Shown piece by piece: positions 48,201-57,856 of a stretch of 64,000 nucleotides of DNA. The position numbers and the translations under genes were made by a program. Numbering within the stretch: position 1 is the stretch's first letter; the number at the start of each line of letters is the position of its first letter. The notes beneath the pieces were generated by a model that worked only from the letters and a program-made list of their open reading frames with translations, did no database searches and was not told the origin of the DNA. Source of the DNA: Nemania diffusa (taxonomy: Eukaryota; Ascomycota; Sordariomycetes; Xylariales; Xylariaceae); assembly GCA_038501195.1 (NCBI GenBank), contig JBBPUQ010000005.1:372001-436000 (forward strand), read 5' to 3'.

Positions 48201-49774
48201 CCACCAAATCCGAATGAGTTGATGCTAGCGCGGAGCTTAGCATCCTGTGGCCAGCTGATAGGATTACGGAAGGCGTGAACATTGGCTTTCTCGAAGTCGA
48301 TCCGAGGATTTGGGTCTAGAAAGGTGGCTGTCCCGGGTATTTTCTTGTTTTCCAGGGCAAGAACCGTTTTTATCACGCTCGTCAGACCCGAAGCGGCTTC
48401 AGAATGGCCTACATTGCCTTTCACTGATCCAATAGCTAGTGGCTGACCTTTTGGTCGTGTGTGGGCGAACACCGTGGCCACGCCTTCGACCTCGATAGGA
48501 TCCCCAGCCACCGTGCCAGTGCCGTGGCACTCGAGGTATCCAGTATCAACTAAGTCTGCTTCATTGAAGCCCGCGTTGCCATATGCATCGCGAATGGCGA
48601 GAGCTTGTGCCTCGGGATTAGGCATTGAGATTCCAGGAGTCTTGCCAGCACTGTTGGCAGAAGTCCCGCGGATAACAGCACGGATAACATCACCGTCCCG
48701 AACAGCATCGTCCAGCCTTTTCAGGAAGACTACGTTGATCGCTTCAGCGGCCACGTACCCATCCGCGCTCCTATCGAAAACATGGCATCTACCTGTTGGA
48801 GACGCTGCAGCTCGCATATTGCCCATGTCCTCGTTTCTTTCTGGGCTGAGGTACATATTCACACCACCGACAAACATCGCATCAGCTTGATGGTTTCCAA
48901 GATATAAGCAAGCGATGTCGAGGGCGGTAAGTGAGCTTGAACAAGCCGTATCAACTGAAAGGCTACGAAAAAGAATTAATTGACTCCAAATTTCGCCTTT
49001 TCTCACAGATCACTTAATGAAAGTCATGATTCGTGACTTAAGAATGCTTGAGGTCTTCTCACCTTGGCCCGTGAACGTTCAAAAAATGACTAATGCGATT
49101 ACTCATCAAAGATCTGCTTGATCCTAACGTCGGCGAATCCGTTCGATCTTCGACATCTTTAAGGTCCATATCGTAGTAATCTTAATCAAGTCAGCCCAAA
49201 TGCCCTGTGCCGTGCCAAAAGGGCGTGAACACGAACCGACCGCACTCGCCCCGATCAGACAGCCAACTCGTCGGCCGCTGAGCTTTTCGATCGGTATGCC
49301 TGCATTTTCCAAGCATTCGTAGGCCACCTCCATAAGGTTTCTCTGCTGCGGATCCATAGCAATAGCATCTGACTGATTGATGTTGAAGAACTGGGCATCG
49401 AAATCTGCCGGGTCCACGTGCTCCATGAACATTGCGCCGGGTGTCTTCATGGTTTGAGGCTTCGCGGAGGCATCGAAGTGCCCGGAAAGGTTGAAGCGAC
49501 TTTTTGGTGGATCATTCGCTGCCACACCTCCACGCATCATGAAGTCCCAGAACTCATTCGGTGTACTGCAGCGCCCTGGAAGACGGCATGCCATCCCGAT
49601 AATCGCAATAGGAGGTTGGGTGTAACATCTCTTTGACACGCCGTTGGTGGTGGATGCAGCCTGGTGTCCGATATCATGATCGTCAGATGCATTTAGGGAA
49701 CTGGGATATCCATTTAGATGCTGTTGTTCCCCGTTCGACGAGATAAGGTTCGCTGATGAAGACATAAGAACCAT
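42235..49774 (-). CDS. Highly reducing type I polyketide synthase
   Basis: Six minus-strand exons (49774-49237, 49180-49063, 48962-44078, 44022-43682, 43618-43129, 43071-42235) encode 2402 aa. Domains in order: KS (about 55-480; DTACSSS with Cys226, ECHGTGT His365, VGHSEAASG His405); AT (from about 600; GHSSGE Ser695); DH (from about 980; His1013 in EGHKLGNNIVFP, Asp1194 in HPACMDGCFQ); a linker at about 1285-1680 in the methyltransferase position without a SAM-binding glycine motif; ER (about 1680-2000; HSATGGVGLSAIQL); KR (about 2035-2215; Tyr2182 in NYAAANTF); ACP (GIDSL, Ser2358). There is no thioesterase, reductase or condensation domain after the ACP, so another protein must release the chain. 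The KR cofactor motif reads GGLRGLC, which I recall from a subgroup of fungal reducing PKSs. All junctions keep phase, with no internal stop. The product should be a reduced, probably unmethylated chain, identity unknown. Confidence 0.95.
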
Positions 49775-50317
49775 GCAGTAAGACTCGCCAGAATGAGACG
49801 ATCTTCGATAAGTAACGATGCAAAATCAACTTCGGTGAGTAGAGTAGACGGAACTTGAAAGTGTTTCAATGTTTGAGACTTGCGAGACTTCAACGAGATA
49901 TTCTTGATGTAGATTTCTGAACTACTTGAAAGGAAGACAGCGGCTTCTGTGTTATGGAGCTCACTGATTATATTAACATACTTGGGCCCCTTTTGCCAGC
50001 ATGTACAGCCCTTATAACTAGCGTACCTATGTCGACTTAAGTATCAAACATCTGGAGCCTCTTTTCCTTTCATTCGCAGAAAGCTCGGTACCTCATTTTG
50101 CCTCTGCATAGTCGGTGTTCTATCGGCCCGAAAGATTGTGTTGGGGGAGCCTCCGCATAGGACAGGTGCCGAGGAAATAGGGTCAACTCTGCTTAGTCCG
50201 CCATTTCATGTTCGACTACAAGCACTATCACATCCGCCTCCATGGCTGCTTAAAAGGAGGGGGAGCCCCTATACGCCGTAAATCACGGCAGTCAATGATA
50301 TTCTGAACTACCTCAGC
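49775..50317. promoter_or_regulatory. Shared divergent promoter, PKS and hydrolase
   Basis: The 543 bp between the start codons of the PKS (minus) and the alpha/beta hydrolase (plus) must hold both promoters, so the two are likely co-regulated. Several CGG/CCG triplets (for example near 49890, 50130-50138 and 50170) could be half-sites for a Zn2Cys6 regulator, but no regulator gene lies in the window and no paired site stands out. Confidence 0.5.
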
Positions 50318-51302
50318 ATGGCGACTTACGAGGAGATCAGTTTCCGAACCCTTGATGGACTTACCCTTCGGGGATCTCTCTACTGTGCTGGCCTTAACAG
50401 TTCTGCAGTCATTATCACGCCAGGGGTGAGTGTACAGACTAAACAAGCCTCGACATAATTTTCATATCTGAGACACATATCTGAGACACACGACGCTAAT
50501 GGGAATTTAGTTCAACGTCACGAGGGATGTGCTTCTGCCCCGAATTGCTCGTCATTTTCAATTGAGTGGCATCACCGCTCTGGTTTACGATCATCGCTCT
50601 GTCGGTTCGAGCGATGGCATACCCCGAAACGACATCAACCCCGCACAGCAAGTGGCGGACTACCACGACGCGCTGACATTCCTAAAAACCGACGGACGTG
50701 TCGATCCAGCGCGCATTGCCTTTTGGGGATTCTCGTTTGGGGGTGCAGTAGCATTGAATGCTGCGGCACTCGATAAGCGAGCAAAGGCCGTCATTGCAGT
50801 CTGCCCATTGACCCAATGGAACCTCGACACAAGCAAATGGCGGCGTGTCATGGAAAAGACAATGCAGGACCGGGAGTCGCGCCTGTGTGGAAATGCGCCT
50901 TTCAGTCTTCCTATGATAACCGAGTCGGGAGTCAATCCCGCCGGCTTCTCGTCCGGTATAGGGGCAAGCGAGCTAAGTCTCGTGGCGGAGGCTAAGAAGA
51001 TTCCAGGATTCAACCTACATACAACGATCCAGACCTATTACAACATCATGGCCTGGAGCCCATTCAAGCTGCTTGAGTATATAGCGCCGACCCCTGTCCT
51101 CGTCGTGTCACCCGAGGATGACCGCATCTCACCCCTTGCAGACCAAAAAGAGCTTATTTACGATAAGGTGACTGGGCCGAAGCGGATGCATGTCGTTCCT
51201 AAGAAAGGACATATGGATATATTGGATGGTGATAGCTTCGAGGCCGTCATGGATGTTCAAGTCAACTTTATTCGCGAATCCTTCGATGCAGACGTTGCAT
51301 AG
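50318..51302 (+). CDS. Alpha/beta hydrolase, polyketide release/transfer type
   Basis: Two exons (50318-50425 and 50511-51302) encode 299 aa. The fold and motifs match the alpha/beta-hydrolase group found beside fungal reducing PKS genes, which includes the fumagillin polyketide transferase (Fma-PT/af380) and related thiohydrolases. Landmarks are FRTLDGLTLRGSLY at the start, ITPGFN across the intron, VYDHRSVGSSDG, the nucleophile elbow GFSFGG (Ser111), an acid in SPEDDR (about 239-240) and His270 in KKGHMD. The likely role is to take the chain off the PKS acyl carrier protein, by hydrolysis or by transfer to an alcohol. Its gene is divergent from the PKS gene, which itself lacks a release domain. 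The intron contains a 13-bp tandem duplication. No signal peptide, so it is cytosolic. Confidence 0.88.
50463..50488. repeat. 13-bp perfect tandem duplication in an intron
   Basis: CATATCTGAGACA occurs twice head to tail (50463-50475 and 50476-50488) inside the hydrolase intron. It does not affect the splice sites. Confidence 0.9.
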
Positions 51303-51978
51303 AGCTCGGAGCTGCAGCCAGAAGAAGTAGCGGCCGCGCGTAAGTGACACTCTACGTGCGATTGAGGTCGAAGTTACATTGAAATACGGCGTGTACGTAG
51401 CAAATAATGTGAAGCCAAATCGGAAACCCTGCTTATCCTATCTATGGTGCGATTTCGTTCATGCTGCATGGCCCCCAATCTTTATGCTCCATTGAACGAA
51501 ATCCTGCAGCGGCATATAATAACATCAAGCAAATATCGCAGAGCGGATTCCTGGGATGAGTCGCGAACCCCCATAACGTCGTGATGATATTTATAGGCAC
51601 TTCGTTACATCGCGGGTCTCGAATCGTGCCAAAAAGCCACTGGAAAACCTTATCACAGCTGAAATATTACACTGAAGTTCAATGCAAAGCTCAGGAGTTG
51701 TATTTGCGAAAGATAACTTCGATACAACGTGGAAGTCTAACTAATCTCGCTCTTGTCGTCGGTCTACCTCAAAACAGAAGCCACGATTGTAATGCATCGA
51801 GTCGTAGTCATCAACTCCTGAATCCTTCGGTGAAAAAGATTTCAATTCGCCATGGTGATGGACCAGGTCAAGATGCTAGAGATGGTATCTTGAGGCCATT
51901 GTATTTAGTACGAAGATGTTGCCCTTGGCAAGTTGTAAGTGATGGGTGTGTTGGTCAAGCTAAATTTGTTCAACGAAC
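51303..51978 (+). other. Upstream region of the FAD oxidase gene
   Basis: No gene supported. A 136-codon frame at 51581-51991 overlaps the oxidase start and has no family features; I treat it as chance. Confidence 0.5.
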
Positions 51979-53796
51979 ATGTTTCTTGTAATCTCACTTT
52001 GCGTGATTTTCACCCTGTGTGAACCAGCTTGGGGAGTACCGTTCGAGAGCAAACGATGCAGAAACATTCCCGGAGATCCCAAGTGGCCCAGCCAAAAGGA
52101 CTGGGATATGCTCAATGAGACAGTCAATGGTCGCCTGATATCCTCTGTTCCTATCGCGACTATTTGCCACGGCTCAAATTTCCAGCCAGGTCAATGCCAG
52201 GAGCTCCAAGAATCATGGCCATTTGCTACCATACAGTAAGTTAAGAAAAGAGACCAAGGCACCCTGAGTGTTAATAACGTTCGAAAGTGTTCAAAAGCCG
52301 GCTGAATTTCTTGCGCCGTACTTCCAAAACCAATCCTGCGACCCATTCACCCCCCGCCAGAAGCCATGTGAGCTTGGGAACTATGCCAGCTACTCCATTA
52401 ACGTGTCTACTGTGAGCCACGTACAAGCTGGCATCAAGTTCGCTCGGGACAACAACATTCGTCTGACAATCAAGAACACCGGTCATGAGTGAGTTGATCG
52501 TTCGCAGTCCTTCATCACGATGAAAGCTAATCAGTTACACACAGTCTACTTGGCAAGTCAACGGGAAAGGGAGCCTTATCCTTGTGGACGCACCATATGA
52601 ACAAGATTGACTTCATTGATCGCTATGATGGAGGTTTCGATTATAATGGGCCCGCAGTACGACTGGGTGCCGGGGTCCTGACGTCCGAGGTCTTTACGGC
52701 AGCCAATAACGCGGGTGTCCGCGTTGTTACTGGCACATGTCCCGATGTTGGCACCGCTGGCGGATTCACATCTGGCGGCGGCCATGGAGTCTTCACATCA
52801 GTCTACGGTATGGCAGCGGATAATGTTTTGGAATGGGAAGTAGTCACTGCCCATGGCGAGCACATCGTGGCGACCCCTGCATCAAACGCGGACCTATACT
52901 GGGCCTTAAGCGGTGGAGGCGCAGGTACCTTTGCCGTTGTTATATCGCTGGTAGTCCGTACCTATCCGGACGGTATGATGGGCGGCGCTCAGCTTTCTTT
53001 CGATACCGGAACAGCCGCAGGCGTGGATAAGTTCTGGGCGGGTGTCGAAGCGTTTCAATCAGCACTTGGGTCAATCGTCGACACTGGAGCGGTCGCATCA
53101 TTCCTCCTAACTCAAGATGCGCTGGACGTCTATGGTATTTCAATGCCAGACCGTAACTTGTCTACGATAGACAAGATCCTACAACCTGTCGTCCAAGCCA
53201 TGGAGGATGTTGGTGTAGCTGTAAACATCACCAAGTCAACCTATTCTGGGTTTCTCGACTTTTACAATCAGTACTTCCTTCCGGCCGTCACAACAACTCC
53301 CAGTGCCCAGATTACCGGAGGACGGCTGATCCCACGTTCTATAGCAGAGAACGCAACAGAGAGTGCACGTGTTGTTCGTGCCTACCGAGCTGCAACCGAA
53401 GCAGGGTTCGGTATCGTCTGCGATGCCGTCCAAGCAGACCGAGCACCTGCGTTTGCCAACGCAGTATTTCCAATATGGAGGTCTTCTTTACTAAGTTGCA
53501 TATTTGTCAAAACGTGGGATTTCAGTGTGCCGCGGGGAGAAATGGTAGCATATCAGGCGAATCTGACTCAATTTGTAATGCCCGAGATCGAGGCTGCAAC
53601 CCCTAATGGGGGAGCTTATCTGAACGAAGCGAATTTCCAACAACCAAGCTGGCAGAATGAATTTTACGGTACCAATTACCCTCGACTGAAGAGTATGAAA
53701 GACAGCGTTGATCCCTTGGGTGTCTTCTACGCCCAGACAGCAGTAGGCAGCGAAGAGTGGGCCGAAGACGCCCGAGGGAGACTATGCCGAACATGA
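51979..53796 (+). CDS. Secreted BBE-type FAD-linked oxidoreductase
   Basis: Three exons (51979-52235, 52288-52488, 52545-53796) encode 569 aa. A signal peptide of about 19 residues (VISLCVIFTLCEPAWG) directs it to the secretory pathway. It is a berberine-bridge-enzyme-like oxidase of the VAO/PCMH flavoprotein family. The flavin-attachment His is His152 in KNTGHD, and Cys218 in GTCPDVGTAGGF is at the second attachment site, so bicovalent FAD is predicted. GGGHGVFTSVYGMAADNVLEWEV completes the FAD-binding domain, and the C-terminal BBE segment ends with YYGTNYPRLKSMK-like sequence and DPLGVFYAQTAVG. It has several N-glycosylation sequons. Such enzymes oxidise alcohols, sugars or ring systems using O2, and are common tailoring enzymes in fungal clusters. 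Position and orientation beside the hydrolase suggest it acts on the PKS product. Confidence 0.93.
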
Positions 53797-54481
53797 GAGG
53801 TTCGGAGATATACGGGTGTACCTCAAAAGTTTAATATTTGTCTATTATGTAATGAAACGAAGTATGTAACACACACTACGCACTCTAGAGGACTGACCAC
53901 GGTCATGTAGATCACTTCTAGAGATTTGAGGCTTAGAAGAATAGTAAATAAGTGATGCAAATGTATATTCGGGTGTAGCGGACCCCCGAAGGGGGCCGCC
54001 TGAGAGGCGTGCCAACTATCTCTGACTGGCATGGGCTAACTATCTTAAATAAAAGAAAAGAAAAACTAAGTCTTGATGACCTAATCAACCTAACCCCCAT
54101 GTGGTCAGGTTACCCACACCGTCTCAGTAACTTCGACCTGGTAGCAATTAGATGCGTCTCTTAGCTCGAGTCGAGCGTTCTACACAACATGTATGCAGTG
54201 ACTATTGTGACATTACACCATATAAGTCGAAATAAAAGAATTTTCAAGGGGATGAGGTAAATAGACTCATGGGATACAGAGTCTCAGTCTCACATCATAG
54301 GTTCCCATGCCCGGCGTCTCTTAACTAGATAGGTACCTCACCCAACCGCGGCGACCTCTCCAGGCCTTAGTCTATGATAAAAGGGATCATTAAAGTGTGA
54401 TTGTTTGCTCTGAAGTTCTTTTAATATACATCTCGATGATCAAATGGTCAAGCTCCGCGATAAGAAGTGTCTGCTCTACTT
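53797..54481. other. Intergenic, convergent gene ends
   Basis: Holds the 3' ends of the convergent oxidase and rhodopsin-domain genes. A GC-rich hairpin lies at 53978-53999. The remainder is AT-rich with no gene. Confidence 0.5.
53978..53999. repeat. GC-rich hairpin
   Basis: GCGG-A-CCCC pairs with GGGG-G-CCGC around a CGAA loop: eight pairs with one central mismatch. It stands out against AT-rich flanks and could be a transposon end or an RNA 3'-end structure. No function is assigned. Confidence 0.6.
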
Positions 54482-55727
54482 TCAAACATGTTCAACCGAA
54501 TACTCCGTCCGCTGCATAATCACATTTTGCTGACTTTCACTCCGTGGCAAGTCCTGACTCTTCAAGGCTTTCCCACTCGACGTCACAGTATAAGTCTTGT
54601 GATCACCGGAAACACGGAGCTTAGGTACCAACTCCAAGTCCTGATCAGACGACGGTTGACCAGAGCGAAAGGAAGACTCAGACCTTATTCTTGATGACCA
54701 CGCAGAGGGGATCACGCTGAATACCCAAGATCGCACGTCTTCCAACCTTGGCCACTTGGAGAGTTTTGAGATTCGCAGTGTCGGGATGCAACCCATGATG
54801 ATGACTAGGCATTGCTCTAGCGTGGCAATCAACTGGACCAGACTCTGGTAACGTAGCGAGATTGTGTCGTTGGGCTGAGTCAAACGGAGTAGAATGATAA
54901 CGATCTTGGCGACGACAATTCCGAACGTGACGAGCGATAATGCCAGCAAAGCCGCAAGAGCTAGTTTCCGGCGTGTGGGCATGTTCAGTCTCCATATGAT
55001 GAGGACCGGAAACAGAACGAATGTCAAATCTGATATAGCTAACAGAACTGCGAAGAATGGATTAGTTTTGGGTTTGAGAGAGACTGAAATGGGCGGAAGT
55101 AGTATGCGACTAACATTGGCCTGCTAATGCAGTATAGGGGTAAATCAGTGGATTCCATCGTCTGGCAGGCAGAGCGTACTCCCAAAGGCCATACCACGGT
55201 ACGCACTGCGCGAAAAGAATGATGATCGTCACAATATTGAGAGTTGTCAATAGCGTGGTGAAAGATATCAAATACCATCTCAACCAAGTTTGGACACCGA
55301 AAATGCGACCAAGGAGGATGGTGATCGAGATTCTTGCTATGGTCGAGGCTAAGATACTGGGTGCTGCTGAGTACCAAGCCCACTTGTTGAACTGTTTGAA
55401 CTGTTGAGGCGTAACTCTGTCGTAAGGCAACCCGAAACCCCAGTGAACCTGTACGGTGAACATGGCTTCGTAGACTATCTGCAGCAGCAATGCCAGAAGC
55501 ATCGTCCAATCGTCTACGCTCCATCGTTTAGTCTGCAGACGTACGACAAGACGCATGGCCACTATCACGACAGCGATCCCCGTGAGCGTCCATGATAGTC
55601 CTAGGCCGACAGGACCGAGACCCTGACTGCCTGTGGAGTCGGTAGGAATGAACCCTCTCATAGTTAGAGAAGCTCCCTTAGCCAGATTGCAGAAACTCGC
55701 CATTTCTGATGGCTCTGTAGTTAACAC
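54482..55727 (-). CDS. Fungal rhodopsin-domain (seven-helix) membrane protein
   Basis: Two minus-strand exons (55727-55115 and 55047-54482) encode 392 aa, or 384 aa from the second Met at 55703. It belongs to the fungal rhodopsin-domain family (PTH11-like, without the CFEM part), integral membrane proteins that are numerous in Pezizomycotina; some act in surface sensing, but most are uncharacterised. Seven hydrophobic helices are visible. Family words are RLVVRLQTKRWSVDDWTMLLAL after helix 1 and WGFGLPYDRVTPQQF in the first outer loop. The last ~100 residues are a polar, Ser-rich cytosolic tail. The join CAAT/TTCTG keeps phase and falls before helix 5. No retinal-lysine equivalent is evident, so it is not a photoreceptor. 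It is the last gene before the AT-rich block; membership in the PKS cluster is uncertain. Confidence 0.88.
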
Positions 55728-56445
55728 GTAGGAACACAGCGCTGTGCAAGAAGTGGATTAGAAGGAGGAAAACTCAGATGAGGTTGAGATGCGACGATTT
55801 TTGGACAGGGACTCCTACTTCAGAGGTCTTTTGACTTGAGTCAAAGTAGTGAAGGAGCCGGTACGCCATCAAGATTTCGGCTTGCAATGGTAGGCCGAAG
55901 GACTAATCATAGTGTCTCACATACCTCTTGCCGCGCATATTGTTAGGCAGGATGGGTGGGCGGAAAAGTTGCATTTGTGGTGGGATTAAAATAGTACTGC
56001 ATACGCTCTGCTACGTTATTTACATGAGCCAGTAGGTAAGCATGAGTCGTGGTGTAGCTCTCCGCCCCTGCTAGACTCTACTACGACCCCATACATAGAT
56101 TGATAGTGTTCCGTTCTCTGCCTAACCGAGGAACTCCCTTCCCACGACAGCCACTGTCCATTTTCTCCTTGCAGTGGCTAGGGTTCTGGAATTGGAGGAA
56201 CACTGGTCAGGCACTCGCCGAGAGTTACATGCAAGTCCATAGTTGAGATGTCACAAAAAGGAGGAAAATCACAGAGAAAAGAACCGAACGTTAAGCATCC
56301 CATCTAGCTGCAACAAGGGGGCCATGACCCCGCAATAACAGTACATGCCGGTCTGGGGCGTGGTTTAGGGGGCATCTTGGGGTCGTACATCATTAGCCGT
56401 TAGACATGAGGACGGTAGGCCATACATACATTATCCAACAAACGA
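55728..56445. other. Transition to the AT-rich block
   Basis: Normal-composition DNA with the promoter of the rhodopsin-domain gene and no other gene. Composition changes abruptly at about 56445-56500. Confidence 0.55.
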
Positions 56446-57814
56446 TTTTTTACCCCACTTTCTGTTTTTTGTTTTTCGTTTTTAGTTTTTAGTTTTTTAC
56501 TTTATATATATATTTATACAAAAAATACTAACTATTTTTAAAATGCTTTTAATATTAACTATTGATAATTTTTGTAATAAAATTATTATTTTATATAAAG
56601 CAAAAATTTTAGTTATTATAATATTTAAATCAATTATTATATAAAAATATTGAAATATTTAATATATATTAAAATGTTATATTTAAGTTTAAGATTTTAT
56701 TAATTAAAAAAAATTTAAATAAATTAAAAATATAATTTTTAAAATTTAGTTTTTTTTTTTTATATAAAAATAAAAAAACAAATTTATTTAAATCGATTTT
56801 TAAAAAGTTAATATTTTTATTAATTTTTATATAATTTAAAATTTATATTTTTATTATAAAATAAAATAACAATATATTAATAATAACAAATATAACTAAA
56901 TTTTATAATAAATAATTAAATAATTATATTAATATATATAAAAAGATTTTATAATTTAAAGTTTTAAAAAAAATTATTTTTATAAATTTATATAAATATA
57001 TATTAAAATAATTATTAATTAAAATTAACTTTATTAATATTATAAAATATAATAGTTAAAAATTATATAATAATATAATTAGTTAATTATTTATTAATAT
57101 AGAAAATTTAATATATTTAGTTATAATTTTTTTTAATAATTTAATAAATATATAAAATTTTAAAAAATAAATATTACAGTTTATATAATTATTTTTTAAA
57201 TAAAGTTTTTTTTATATAATAGTTAATTTATAAAATTTATATTTATATTAATATTTATTTATATATAATTATTTAAATTTATATTAAGTTTTTTATTTAT
57301 ATTATTATAAATATTTTAAAATAATTTTTTTATTATTAATAAAATTTTTTATATATATATATATAAAAAAATATAACTAAAAAAGTTATATATAATGTTA
57401 TAAAGTTGGAAAAACTATAGGTTAAATATAATACAATAAGTAATATATAGCTAGTAGTATATATTATATAAAACTAAAGCTTGAAAAAAAAAAGAATTTT
57501 TTTCGAGATATATATAAAATAAATATATATAAATATACTAGTACTTTTTTAAATTTTAGCTTTTAAATTTTAACAATTATTTTTTTTTTTAGTTTAAGTT
57601 ATTTTTAATTTAATTATAAAAATTAATTATAAATTAATTGATTTAAATATATAAATTAATTAATTAATTTGCTAGTTTAATTAGTTAAAAATATAAACAA
57701 TATATAGTTATATATAAATATTTAAATATTTTATAAGTTGTTAATTTTTAGAAATAATTTATACTTTTGTTAATATAGTTTTATATATAAACAAAAATAT
57801 ATAAAGCTATAAGT

Positions 57815-57856
<42 letters not shown>

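Noticed and set aside
44138..48890. Many plus-strand frames within the PKS gene
   Set aside because: They are antisense shadows of the PKS exons without motifs or splice signals.
51581..51991. A 136-codon frame overlapping the oxidase start
   Set aside because: No family features, and it overlaps the signal peptide of the well-supported oxidase in another frame.
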